The notes under the pieces are model-generated. The model made no database searches, was not told the DNA's origin, and was given only the letters and a program-made list of their open reading frames with translations. A stretch of 64,000 nt of DNA from Reticulitermes lucifugus (Eukaryota > Arthropoda > Insecta > Blattodea > Rhinotermitidae), in assembly GCA_026260175.1 (NCBI GenBank), contig JAKCWW010000013.1, positions 88,177-152,176 of the forward strand, read 5' to 3'. This document shows, piece after piece, positions 22,891-34,207 of the stretch; the first letter of the stretch is position 1, and every line of letters begins with the position of its first letter. The translations under genes were made by a program, and so were the position numbers.

Positions 22891-25800
22891 ATTCTCTAAA
22901 GCTACTCTGTACAAAAATGTTGTTCGGAAGAAAGTTCTGAAGAATTTATAGAAGAAGAGTATTTTCTTCTGAGTCATGACGCCATATATACTGACAAGTG
23001 GCTACAAACGTTACAGAGCAGAATAATTCGTAATAGTTACATTCGGATGTATTTTTTTCTAATTTCGGCGGTCCTATCAAACAGATTAATTTCATTTTTT
23101 CCTATTTTTGTTCCAGTCTTCCTTTCTACATTTCTTTCTTTCCATCTTTCTTGCTTTTCAAATTCCTCTTATTCATTTTTCTTCCTAATTGCCTTTCTTT
23201 TTCTTTCTGTCATTCATTCTTTCTCACACAAACACTATCGTCCGGTTTGTTACGAAGAGCGTCATCAGTAAACTCCGACATGGTCACTGCCGAGCCTGAC
23301 TTGCTTATACGATCCTTAACTCTACTATAACTGTGACACTGCGGAAGCTGTGTTACGACTCGGAGAACGGCGTGGAGGGGAAACTTGCAAACCGTGTAAT
23401 GACCTTTCCGCAGGTGATTGCAGCAAAGTGTCAGCATGTTTATGTCTTCTCCTGCGCCCTTCGCCAACAAAATCTCTTTATTTTTTATTTCTTTAAGAAA
23501 CCTGGTCAGTAGTATCGAGTAAGTATACACGCTGTTACTGAAACAACTAGCCAGCTTTAATGTCTCGTGAGAAGGCGCGTTATACCACAGTAGTACCTTG
23601 AAAGAAGCAACTTTGATATCTGCAAAATTGATGGAAAAGACACAGTTTGGGCTTCTTTTAGATATTTGATATGTTTTAATTCACGACCTAAATATAAATG
23701 GAAATAAAGTATAGTATAATTAAGATTTACCTAAAGTAATGAGTGACATGAGAAAACCTGTCCATCAAGTGTAGTGCATCCAAGACAGTACAGGGGTAAA
23801 TTGTTAACATCCTGTTCAACCTGTACTTCCCCCCTCCCCCCAAAATCAAACTCTGCAGAATTAATACCTGTTTCTTTAAAATAACAAACACCATTTTGCC
23901 TTCTATACTCTTCTTTAAAATTTTGTTGACATAATTCTGTTTTAACACTTTGAATTATGCTGAATTATATATAAAATTCACTTCCAACGTCACAGGATAC
24001 TTCACCTCTGCTGCCAAGATCAATTTATTAATGATGTGTGGGGAATAACTCCTTACTCTGGAAATCTTAAGGAACACATTAAGGCAATCTGTGAGCAAAG
24101 CAGGTGGTACTAATACTAACCACTGTGCTCTAAAGGGTTAAAACTTTGAAAGGAAGAACTACATATCGCATAATGTTGGCGTTATTAATGTCGGCTAGGC
24201 TTTTAACGGATTGCGCCTGTGCAAATACAAACACAGAATAAGAAAACCGAATTTTACCTTTTAGAGTAACCTATAACCCCTTAAACTGTAAGACATCTAC
24301 TGTGAATAACGTTTTTCATAATTTCTCTCACGGCCTTAAGAACAGTGTTAGCGACTAGCCCATTGGTAGCTGTAGCCAAAGACCAAACTTTACTGGCAAC
24401 AGTAACCGTCTTTTGTCACTAACGGAAGATACTTTTTATCCTTCCATCTCTGTCGTAATCTACGTCCTCACGATGCATTTTCATTGTTTTTAAAATAGCC
24501 CAAGTACATTTTTCCCACCAAAATTCAGTGCAATTTTCTTCTCTTCTTATCCTAACTACACGTTTTCTCCCAGATTTTGCTGTTTTAGACACTTGCAACT
24601 GACTTTTTCCCTCAAGGTAAGACACCACGTTTAATACCCATCCAAATGAAAGGTAGGAATACTGCCCTGTAGTTACCGCTTTAACTGATAATGTGTCTAA
24701 TTCAGAAGTTTATACTGCCTCCTGTCATTTTTTAAATCTCTCAAAAATAAGAACCAAAATAACACGAAATCAAGTGAATTTGTAAAATGGTACCAAATCT
24801 TATTGGAATTCGAAAGGTTCCAATTTCGAACATCAACAGGAACTCGAGTATTTCGCCTGAGTTTTCATACGTTTACTCAGTTCCTACAAAATGTATAATA
24901 AATCTGACCACTTCCTTCCTCATACCTCTCGATTTATGATTCGCACTCTTCCTACCTATTGTCATCCGATGCTATGTCAATTCAGCAATTAACACAAATT
25001 CGCAAAATAAACGAGAAACCAAATAGCCAAAGTGTACTATGAGAAAAACGTTTAAGAGATTGTAAATAGAACTTCTGTTACAAGACATCCTATACCAGGG
25101 CTATGTGCCAGGAACATTGACCTTACGTCCATGTTTTAAGTGCTGAAATCTTTAGTGTTGCTTGTACGCGAGGTAATTATTCTTATACGAATTGCACGTC
25201 CTTATTTACCAACAGAATAAACACACAATTTAAATTCTTAGGCTATTATATGTGTATACACATACACATATAAGTATGAGAAATAGAACGTCGTATTACG
25301 GAGTTAACATAATATAATAATCCACTGAGTCATCATACAAATGTAAAAAGGAATCTGTAAACACTCAAAATGTTTTGCCAATTAGCAGTCTGTATAATTA
25401 AAGTGATTTACGAACTTATTTCCAACATTTTAAAAAACACAATTCGGGACGGGCGATATATATCGATAAAACATCGATAATAGTAATCGATTATAGATAA
25501 TAATAAACATAGGGTGACTTCACTTAGAAACAAAGCGTTTTATATGCATTGCGATATGTCGCTCATATTTTGCCAAAGAACAGTAAACCGTTTAAAAGAA
25601 CACTTACTATATTTAGGAAAAAATTCAAATAAAATTATATTATTATAAATACTTACTCCTTGTGTAGTCACGTACCCCCTAACGCGAAGTTTCAACAGCA
25701 TTTTTGTATACCTGAAAAGAATCCAGACTGATTGGTTTAATATGTAACACCTGTAACAGAGTCATTGTACGTGAAAAGTACCAGGAGATAATTCCAGAAT

Positions 25801-26519
25801 ATTGATATCCCCGAATTAAAATTGAACACACGCCCACATATGTATACTTGTATATATGTATAACTTGATATCATAATTTCAGTAATGAAACTTTATTTCA
25901 AAGTTGTTCGTTAGAGACTGTGCAAAACGGTGGCTAGATACAGACTTCTCACTGCCTCCACTTTACTTCAACAAAATAATCTTGACTTAATTTCTTACGT
26001 GAATTTTGTCACATGAATTAGGTAAATTATTATAATAAGAGGTCCTAATGCCTTACTCAATTTCGAAGTTCGCGTCGCTGCCACATTTATATTAATGATG
26101 ACAGGGAATTAAAATTCATGATAACGAAAGCCAAATGTCTATGCCTCAGCTCAGCCGCCTCTTTCCCTGCCCATCTATCCATCTCTTTAGCAGTGCAGGC
26201 TACTAAGGTCAAGGGCCTCGCTCTTTCAGCTTCTGATTCTTATTTTCAGACATTTTGCAGGACTCTTAACGGAGACCTGTATCCACATAGGACGACACAA
26301 ACACAGGAAGCTGTAGGAAATCTGCACACGAGATAAATGTTCTGCCGTGTTCACCACCTTATTGCTTTCAGACTTCTGGCTTGTGATTGCTAAGTTTGTT
26401 TTTCTTCTGATTAGCATGGGAACTAATTATTTCAGACAAAACAGTGATATTTAAATTGTGTTATTTAAGGAGGCTGTCAATTTCTAACATTTTATGGTGT
26501 CGGTAATAGATAAATGAAT

Positions 26520-26632
26520 CTGGAGCAATGGTGGAATGATACTGACAGGAGAGAACCAAGGTACTCTGAAACAAAACCTGTCCCTGTGCCACTTTGGTCA
26601 CCAGAGATCCCAAACGGATGGGTCTGGGATCG
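26520..26632 (-). repeat. SINE-B copy, partial
   Basis: Minus strand keeps the segment CCAAAGTGGCACAGGGACAG, then GTACCTTGGTTCTCTCCTGT and CATTCCACCATTGCTCCAG, in family order. Head and tail are lost. Confidence 0.7.
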
Positions 26633-27404
26633 ACAAAATAATTATAAATGATAATATATAAAACGCGTCTTTTTGCCTTTTACACAACAAGGATATCAAA
26701 TTGAAATAATGTAAATTGTAAATAAATACGTAAATAATAAAATTAAGGCGAATTCTTGCCATACACTTAGCATTAAAAACATAATAAATTCACTCTCAAA
26801 AATTCACTGCATGTTTATAATTAACAAATTGGAATAAAGTGGAAAATATAACTCACCCTTATCGAATTAAGAAGAAATATTAAATCTTTGCTGCGCACAC
26901 ACACTACAATTACATTAAACACCGTTTTAATGCAATCAATACTTCGTTAGTTTCTCACGTGGGATGATGAACAGAGTGCAAAAGTATGCACATAAACATA
27001 TGAGTCTTCGTGTGTAAAGCGCACATTCTTTTTGCCCCATCTTAAAGAACACTGAAGTGACTGGACATGTTTTCCTAAAATCCGAAACACTAAAATCCAT
27101 GTAAATTATTTTAGTGTTTATATAAAACACGTAACCGTACAGAAAGAACGAGAGGAATAGCGAGACACCAACAGATAATCCGCAGGGGCGCAAACGCGCC
27201 TAGCAATGCATACACATACGTGTATCCGTACTCCAGCCGGTACGCCCACTGTTGGAGTTACGAAGTACTGTAGGAACGACGTATAAGCAACATTGATGTG
27301 CAACCTAAGATATCGGTCACAGTTATTTATAGTAGCTAATAGCAGAAGTGCTTTTAAATTTATACTCGGATATTATTTCATTTGGGATACAAGGCCAGTA
27401 GTGT

Positions 27405-27450
27405 GATGGAAAACTGCCGACGTTTCGGGAGAATCTTCTTGGAACTGAGG
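27405..27450 (-). repeat. Penelope-type hammerhead-like relic
   Basis: Minus strand reads AAGAAGATTCTCCCGAAACG followed by TCGGCAG, resembling the CTGAAGA...CCGAAACGTCGG centre seen at 41713-41749. Worn; no partner arm recognised. Confidence 0.35.
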
Positions 27451-28680
27451 ATATAATTCACTTCCAAATATTGGTTAATTCTTTCTAGATTACACAATGT
27501 TACGTCCCAGCAAAGATTACGTACTTAGTCCCCACCTTGAGAACCTAAAATCGGCAATTTTATAGTCTTCTCTTTAGGCCTACATAAAAACATATATTAC
27601 ACAGCTATTCGGAAACAGCGCGGTTCTATATAGCTAGTATGAGCCTCCCTTACAGAATTAAGAGAAAGGTAAAATTTAAACGTTAAAACAAATATCAATT
27701 TCGTACTCATCAATCTGAGGAACTCAGAAACTCAAAATTTTATACTTACCTGCATGTATAAGGATATATGTTTAACAGTGCCTCTTGTAACAGCTATGCA
27801 CTAAATGGCTAACATCATACTCCCTGATAAAATTACAAGAACCTTAAAAATAAAATATGAAAGAGTAATGTAATGAACTTATATGTTAATTTCGTGTTTT
27901 CGTTTGAAAAATCACCACAAAGTGAATCAGTCAACTAAAAAATAAGGCTGGCGCGTCGGTAGTTCAGGTTAGAAACAAGAGGGATATAAAAATCAAATGC
28001 TGTTTTTAAATCTAATTTTAACGGGAAGACCTAGGGGCTGTTCGCAATCTAGTTTTGACTTGCAACTGCTGAGTCCAAGTGAAGAGTTAGTTGGCCGGAA
28101 CTGGCTCCAAGCTCAGCAATTTCGGACAATGCAAAAAATGAACTTTACATATTCCGTATAAAAGAATGAAGCAACATGTGTCACTATGGTCAATATACCC
28201 TAGGCGATTTTAATAATTATACAGCGATGTGCGAGTCCATGCATTCGTAAAATACACAGGTAAAGAGAAATTTACCACATTAGTGCCCCAGCTCTAATTT
28301 ATAATAATTTCTGCCATTTTAATAAACTTGTTTCTCACTCAGATTTTTCTTCTTGCACTGATGTTAGTAATGACCTACAACAAACTCCTTCATAAGACTC
28401 TAAAATTTTACTGCAAAGAACTTGATTCGTTATGTTTCTAAGACAATGTACTTTCGTGAAGATTTATTAAAAGGAGTTTAAAAGACGTAGTACACCTATG
28501 CTGCAAATTTTTGAAACACACCTACTCCGGTAACAAAGTTCAGAATCCGTGGATCTTTACCACCATTCCTCCGTACGTTTACATAGTAAGGTACTAACTT
28601 AGGTACAGGTACGACACATCGTACTGTTAGTCCGCGTATTACATAAATAACACCGTGATTAAGTAAGTTGTTCGAAGTAC

Positions 28681-28730
28681 AACCGTCACTGACGAGCCTC
28701 TATACAAACAGTGGCTCGTCAGTAACCGTT
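28681..28730. repeat. Hairpin next to the hammerhead-like motif
   Basis: Arms 28681-28698 and 28713-28730 pair at 16 of 18 positions around a 14-base loop (left arm ends CACTGACGAGCC). It lies 23 bases 5' of the hammerhead-like motif and may belong to the same Penelope-type terminal repeat. Confidence 0.8.
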
Positions 28731-28753
28731 GGTTTTAGATTTGACAAACTGTA

Positions 28754-28793
28754 CTCCCTGAGGATGGTGCACTAGCACTGAAACGTGTCGGAG
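28754..28793 (+). ncRNA. Hammerhead-ribozyme-like motif, Penelope-type
   Basis: Forty bases with the ordered parts of a minimal type I hammerhead: stem I CTCC (28754-28757) pairing GGAG (28790-28793); core CTGAGGA (28758-28764, matching CUGANGA); stem II GTGC/GCAC with loop ACTA; GAAA (28780-28783); a very short stem III made from A28783-C28784 and G28787-U28788 around GT; and C28789 as the base before the expected cleavage site. One extra T follows the CUGANGA block, which is not canonical. Penelope-like elements are known to carry minimal hammerheads with such tiny stem III. Whether this copy cleaves is unknown. Confidence 0.55.
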
Positions 28794-28952
28794 CTTCATG
28801 CATAACACTTATATGTGAATATTAGAGTGCATTTGGTTGGTGTAATAAATTGACTGTGTTGAGCATCATTAGTAATAAAAACAGCGACAGATAGGGCCTA
28901 AAGTCCAGTAACAGTAGTCCGCTGCAAGTATTAGTAGTGTTTTTGTTTTGTA

Positions 28953-29222
28953 GAAGGGCCCCGCAGCAGAAGCTACGGACGCACCGCAGCCTTAAGGCTT
29001 ATTGTGCAACCCTGTGATGAAGATGATTTAATTTTTTTCGTTTTTCCTTGTCATGGAACACCGGTGGAATGAAATTGACAGGGGAAAACCGAAGTACTCG
29101 GGGAAAAACCTGTCCCAGTGCCACTTTGTCTACCACAAATCCCACATGGACTGAACCGGGATCTAACCCAGGCCTCCGCGGTGGGAGACCGGCGACTAAC
29201 CGCCTGAGCCATGGCACGGCCC
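28953..29222 (-). repeat. SINE-B, best full-length copy
   Basis: Reverse complement: GGGCCGTGCCATGGCTCAGG with an A-box-like TGGCTCAGGCGG, a worn B box (GGGTTAGATCCCGG), the body GGGATTTGTGGTAGACAAAG, TGGCACTGGGACAGG, CGAGTACTTCGG, and the tail GGGTTGCACAATAAGCCTTA to GCTTCTGCTGCGGGGCCCTT. Flanked by ATTAGTAGTGTT (28930-28941) and ATTAGCAGTGTT (29223-29234), an 11-of-12 target-site duplication, which supports retroposition. Confidence 0.9.
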
Positions 29223-29311
29223 ATTAGCAGTGTTACATGTAAAATTAAGTAGCCATACCAGTAATAGTAGTGTTAGGAGGCGCAGCAATACTACTATCAA
29301 TGAAAGCAGTG

Positions 29312-29413
29312 CTATTATTATTATTATTAGTAGTAGTAGTAGTAGCAGCAGTAGTAGTTGCAGTAGTGGAATTAGTAGCGCTAGCAGTGGCGTTAGTAGT
29401 AGCATTAGCATTA
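29312..29413. repeat. (ATT)n-(AGT)n degenerate microsatellite
   Basis: ATT units then AGT/AGC units decaying rightward. It creates poly-Ile, poly-Leu and poly-Ser open frames on both strands that are not genes. The tract resumes as GCAGTAGTAGTG after the MITE at 29414-29566. Confidence 0.9.
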
Positions 29414-29566
29414 GTAGAGTGAAACCTCTCTTAAAAGAAATCTGGACGGAATTGGATCGTCTTCAGAAGAACACTTTCACAGTCCCGAGGATCTTTCATT
29501 TAAAGTACCTGTATTAATTAAATGGAACCTCCACTGCGGTACCATTATAGACAGGTTTCACTCTAC
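29414..29566. mobile_element. Small TA-flanked MITE inside the microsatellite
   Basis: GTAGAGTGAAACCTCTC at the left and the reverse complement of its near match at the right (GACAGGTTTCACTCTAC) form terminal inverted repeats identical over the first 14 bases. TA lies on both sides, consistent with a Tc1/mariner-pogo type insertion; because the host repeat also contains TA and AGT, the exact ends may shift by 3 bases. About 150 bases, no coding capacity. Confidence 0.7.
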
Positions 29567-29567
29567 T

Positions 29568-30221
29568 AGCAGTAGTAGTGAATGTATAAGTTTCTGTTCT
29601 GTTCAGACACATTCCTAAACACACAGAAGAAATACTCGGATCTTCACTAGGTCCAAATTCTTAACAGCGATTTCCTGAATATTCTTTCATCGTGACAATG
29701 GCATGCTCGAAAGCCAAGCGACTGTATGTGTCAATGGACTTTCCTACTTTGCCTTCATAAATTTCTTTGACGTGTGGAAGATGTTAAGATACTAATTAAG
29801 AAACACAGCTACGTCATCGACAGAAGGCGTCACGAACATGAATGTCGGTAGCAGCAACAGGAAATGACTCATCTTCGTGAAGACGACATCTGTCGACAAG
29901 ACTCTGTCTTGTTAATAAACATTTATTCCCATTTGGTCACTTTATGAAATGTCATATTGATGACTGTCTCCATAACCCTTCGCAGTCAACTGTTTAACGA
30001 TCCTGTATATTTAAACTTCTTGGTCTATTGGTAGATTTCAACGCAGGATGTGACTACAGCATGGAACGATACCCCTACCAACAGCCGGACATAAAATATA
30101 ATATAATGTGAGGCGGTGTTACGTATTTCTCAGCCCTTCTGCTCGAAACTACGACAGATTAAAACTGACAAGACTATGACAAAACTAGATAGAGGAGCTT
30201 CATATTTATTTTTTTTTAATG
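29568..30221. other. Anonymous stretch
   Basis: No gene or repeat recognised. Confidence 0.35.
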
Positions 30222-30473
30222 ACTCGACAGCCACTTGGGGGCCTAGGCAGCCTCATTTTTCGAGGTTTCACGATCACACTTTTTAGACACACCACAGTCG
30301 GTAGGACTCCTCTGGACGANNNNNNNNNNNNNNNNNNNNNNNNNNNNNNNNNNNNNNNNNNNNNNNNNNGTCGCAGAGACCTCTACCTGACAAAACACAA
30401 CACTCACAAGAGACAGACATCCATGCCCTCGGTTGGATTCGAACCCACAATCGCACGGCCACTGGGATCGGCT
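30222..30473 (-). repeat. SINE-A with internal deletion and assembly gap
   Basis: Minus strand: head GCCGATCCCAGTGGCCGTGC jumps directly to GATTGTGGGTTCGAATCCAA, so about 40 bases of the region between A and B boxes are missing relative to 47903-48154. The body GGATGTCTGTCTCTTGTGAG and CAGGTAGAGGTCTCTGCGAC runs into 50 N (30320-30369), then TCGTCCAGAGGAGTCCTACC. The B box GGTTCGAATCC is intact. Confidence 0.85.
30320..30369. other. Assembly gap, exactly 50 N
   Basis: Lies inside SINE-A between TCTGGACGA and GTCGCAGAGACC. Other copies have only about 11 bases here (GTGATCAGCCC at 48044-48054 in reverse), so the true gap is probably much shorter than drawn. Confidence 0.95.
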
Positions 30474-30540
30474 TCAGATATGTAGATAAAGTAAATTTAT
30501 CCCTGTCCACGCCATGAACAAATAGACGGAGCACCTATAT

Positions 30541-30779
30541 AGCACCACTCATTCTTAACCTCGGTGCCAGATAGAGGGGAGTGGTCAACATCACGCACTG
30601 GCCGCTTTACCCGAGGAGAAAAGAAACCCCAGTACGTATTGTATACGAGGCTGGTTGGGCCCCAGAGTAGGTGTAGAACTTTTGGAGAAGAGAATAATCA
30701 CTTGCCACTTCTTGGATTGGAACCTCGGATCATCCAGGTCGTAGCCTAGTCACTGTAGAGACTACGCTACCCGGTTCCA
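30541..30779 (-). repeat. SINE-C copy
   Basis: Plus strand: AGCACCACTCATTCTTAACC, TCGGTGCCAGATAGAGGGGA, GTGGTCAACATCACGC, GGCCGCTTTACC, GAGGCTGGTTGGGCCCCAGA, and at the right the reversed tRNA-like head with GTAGCCTAGTCACTGTAGAG and ACTACGCTACCCGG. Separated from the SINE-A copy by only 67 bases. Confidence 0.85.
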
Positions 30780-32125
30780 CTTAAAATTTATAGTCTTCGA
30801 CTAATATTATTAGGAAGTGTAAAGGGGGATGAAGGAGGTCATTAGGAAGATGAGAAGTATGTCCTAAGGCTGTCAGAGTGCATCAATCGAAGAACTACTT
30901 ACTTTGGCGTAGAGGGAGTATAACATTAAAAATATATTTTAATAAAAAATGTCGTGAGGCTATCAGGTGAATTGAACTGCATTAGCATAGGTCCTATTGA
31001 CGGAATTTTGTAAACATGGCAACTAACCTCTGGGAACCGTAAAAGGGGGTATTTGTTGACCACATAATTATCTCTTAAAGCTTCATGCAATTTCTTACGA
31101 TATGAAATTCGTCAGCTACGTAGAATTTTGGGGGCAAATTTTATTGTCCTTTCAGCAACCAATCTCTAATTAAGTTATGTTACTTTATTACGAGGGTTAA
31201 TCGTTGAACGCAATTCATACAGGAGCTTGGCTCATTCCTTGCAATATTCACATTTGTTATACACGACATCTTGATCTGGGCATACACGCCCGAGAAGGAA
31301 AATTTCCGTGTCGAAACATCAATAATAATAAGTAATTGAAAGCTTCCGCCGTGGTCGTAATGTTACTTAAAATCGTCTGGGTTATTAACCGGCGTCACGT
31401 TTTGGTGTGTGACCAACGTTTCGAGATCACTTGCTTAATGCTTATAAGGTTTACGTTAAAGGCTGTAATGAGAAAAGAAGTCTTTTATCACTTTGTAAGA
31501 TGTACACGGGACATGGAAGTTGCAAGAATGGTAAGTCAGTTCTGAATCTACTGGCATTGTGAGTTTCAAAAAAAGAAAAGCTTCATTCTTTTCAGGTGGT
31601 GGGGAGATTTTCAAGACTGGAACTCACACGTTGTGAAGTTTATAAACTAAACAAAAAGTATTACAAAGTTTTTGTTAAAACTCGAATTTACACGGATTCT
31701 TTGGAACGACCTCAGAAAAAAATAATAACAGCTTCTCAAAAAGGACCCTGTTCCATGGGGTTATAGCGAAGTAAATCAGTTCGGGGTCGACAACGTCGTA
31801 TTATTTCTTCAGGATACAAAAGTGGCGATTTCGTTGCATTCATCGCCGTTAGTCACTGTTCTTATTAGTCTGTTGCCATTATTGTGTACTGCAGAGCCAC
31901 GACACAGCAAACCGTTCGATATCGAGACAACTGTCCTGGCTCTATAGCTGAACATTAAGCACAATGAACACGCCTTATGTTCAAGTGAATCCAATACAGA
32001 CGCAAAAACCTTCAGACACACTTTCATTACGAACTATAAGTAAGACGGAGTGTAAAAACATATTTGCAAAAAGAACTGGAAATACAGACCCATAATCAAA
32101 TCTCCGATTTTCTACGCAGTACATA
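30780..32125. other. Anonymous stretch
   Basis: No gene recognised. At 31270-31320 CACGCCCGAGAAGGAAAATT followed by TCCGTGTCGAAACATC could be a worn Penelope-type centre. Confidence 0.35.
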
Positions 32126-32191
32126 GACAATTACAGTCAAACACAACAATTGTGTTTCACTGTAATATTGTTGTGCTTGACTGTAATTGTC
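32126..32191. repeat. Short inverted repeat (hairpin), 25-bp arms
   Basis: Arm 32126-32150 (GACAATTACAGTCAAACACA then ACAAT) is the reverse complement of 32167-32191 with one mismatch; the 16-base spacer itself contains CACTGTAAT. It ends 10 bases before the left end of the pogo-like element. Confidence 0.85.
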
Positions 32192-32200
32192 CATAAACTA

Positions 32201-34207
32201 GGGTAATTCCGGGAGAGATGCCACACTTTTTTGCAAATTTCGCTGTAACTCAATCCGAAATTCGTCAAAAGGGCTGAAAATCCTGAGATACTATATTTAA
32301 GGTTTTTACTTTACTACGTTGTGTGCAAAATATCTGCAGAAGTGAAAGTCTCTGAGATACAGGGCTACGAAAAGAAGTTGTCTCTGTAGCGTCTCTACCG
32401 GACATGCCAGTAGAGACGCCGCTTTTTGGCTGGGATTGATGCTGCTACGTAGGGAGGGATGCCGCTCTTTTAAAATATCCTGTGAATTCAAGAAGCAAGA
32501 TGAGTAAATTAAAACTGTTTCACTTATTCAAAGTAAAGAAGCAGTATCAACATTAAAATAGAAAATATATCACAAGTACACAATACTTCAACCCATTGAA
32601 CTGAAGTCTTAAGTTTTAGTGAAGGAAATACTCTACATCATCTTCTGCATCTTGCTGTTTTAGTCTCGCAGTAACTTTATACGGCAGTCTAAACATTTTT
32701 CTTTGTACGAGAGAACGGAATTCGTGCAGCCAGTTTCTGCACAACATAAATTCAATTCAGTCATCTTCCTTAGTTGTCTGCAAGTAGTTTTACCATCATG
32801 CACAGCATTTCGACTCAGAATCTTCAGGTGTCTCTTAATTATGAATATCTTTTGAGAGTTTTTTTTGTACATTTTCTGACCCTGCAGACCTGAAGTATTG
32901 GGACTGTTTACACTTTCGAGTTTCCTCTGCTCTGACATTATTTCCTTCTTGATCCTTTCGCTTTTCCTCGGTATTATTAACTTCTTCAGTGGGGGATAAA
33001 AAGAGTTGCTTTTCTGAAGTTGAATATTTCCTCAGTATCTTCGGTACTGGACTATTTCAAAAGTCTGGAAGGAGTAACTTCTTCAGGGGAATTGTTAGAA
33101 ATCAGTGTAGGATACGAGTACAGAGAACATAATGAAGGTCCTTCTGAGACAGGTAGCATATTTTGAGAGTTTGTTCCTGAAGTAGAGGTTTCACAAATCG
33201 GAGCCATATCTGCAGGTGCTGTTTCCATAAAAGTTACAGTTCCGCTGGTATCAGAAGTGGAGAAGAAATATTCGGGCACTCTGTTGCGGTTGAAAGGACA
33301 TACACCCGTTGACTCAAAAGCATCATCCATGGAAGCAGCTTTCTTCCAAGCAAACCTGATAAGACGCGCCATGTGATATCGAGTGATTTTCCTTAGTGGA
33401 TTCTGCTTCATCCAAGCTGCGGCTTCGTTTTTGAAATAACTCTTTAAAGGCCCAAAAAATCACTTATCCAAAGGCTGTAAGGCATGAGTACAGTGACTCA
33501 GTAGACGAATGATAGTGATTTTTTTAAACAGCAGCCTGAAGCAGTAAAGGGGAGCTGCAATGAGCTGTGTGGTCTTCTAAAAGTAGAAAGACCTTCCCTG
33601 AAGGTTTCTGTTTGAGAAAATGCTGGGTGAACCCACTTGATGAACACGTCGGTGCTAGTGTACGACAACTTTCAGTATAAGTACACATTCTGACCGTGGG
33701 GGTAAGATGATAGAGCAACAGAACAGATCATGTTTAGTATTCTATAATGTATATGCACCACGTTTCCAAACTTATTTGGAACTGTTTAAGTGCGACATCT
33801 CTACCTTAACGTTTTGCGGAGCCTGTACCAATCTTCAGGGAGAGAAGTTGCACCACCCCCTCCACTTGCCGAACGGAATGAAGAACATGGCAGCTAAATG
33901 ATGTGAAGGCAAGGTCAACAATGCCGGAAACCTCTAATATATAGTGATTGCATAGGTACTTCGGCTGGAACTAAGACACATTTCGTGAACACTAGAAAAA
34001 AGTTCGAACAGAAAATTAATAAACTCACCCCATAAAATCAGTCATAAGTCTCGCAAAACACCGCCGATATTCACTAGGTTCACTCCCAACATCTCTCTAG
34101 ACTCACGACATAAGCACATGTGCTGCGATCTGTAGAAGATTGCCAGAACCCACCAAACTAAAAACTGCGGCGTCTCTCCCTCCGCGGCAACTCTCCCGGA
34201 ATTACTA
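32201..34207 (-). mobile_element. pogo-like DNA transposon, about 2.0 kb, dead
   Basis: Terminal inverted repeats: left 32201-32224 (GGGTAATTCCGGGAGAGATG then CCAC) and right 34184-34207, matching at about 20 of 24 positions, with TA just outside each end (32199-32200, 34208-34209). The minus strand carries a decayed pogo/jerky-class transposase. A motif GAGAYGCCRC occurs at the left terminus, 32413-32422 and about 32454-32465, and inverted at 34168-34177 and 34184-34193, suggesting subterminal repeats for transposase binding. The size and TA target fit the Tc1/mariner superfamily, pogo branch. Confidence 0.85.
32640..33718 (-). pseudogene. pogo/jerky-type DDE transposase, C-terminal half, broken
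   Basis: Cuts and pastes its element via a DDE catalytic domain in intact relatives. From 33718 downward the minus strand reads SSGFTQHFLKQKPSGKVFLL then LEDHTAHCSSPLLLQAAV, the region around the second catalytic Asp (family LLLDGHxSH; here the Asp position reads Glu). After a one-base frame change near 33528 it continues KKITIIRLLSHCTHALQPLD, then an in-frame TGA, then FFGPLKSYFKNEAAAWMKQN, and an open frame 33411-33052 with FAWKKAASMDDAFESTGVCP and FNRNRVPEYFF, equivalent to the family AFRxTGIxPxNPxxxP motif. Further on, fragments such as CRNWLHEF recall the C-terminal zinc-binding tail of this class. The N-terminal HTH and first Asp are not recognisable. Confidence 0.8.

Larger units (their letters stand above)
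22899..28680. other. Anonymous AT-rich stretch with a few repeat scraps
   Basis: No gene recognised. A GGGACGGGCGATATATATCGATAAAACATCGATAAT-type terminus near 25447-25500 resembles the end of a hAT-like MITE, with no convincing partner end. A hairpin TATATGTGTA/TACACATATA sits at about 25247-25272. Other pieces are listed separately. Confidence 0.35.

Noticed and set aside
24419-24628. Minus-strand frame with a faint LINE C-terminus look (FWWEKCTW...REDVDYDRDGRIK)
   Set aside because: The order of motifs does not hold when compared with the clearer relics.
29196-29517. Poly-Leu/Ile and poly-Ser open frames
   Set aside because: Translations of the ATT/AGT microsatellite.
30219-30534. Open frames running through N bases
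   Set aside because: Artefacts of the 50-N gap inside SINE-A.
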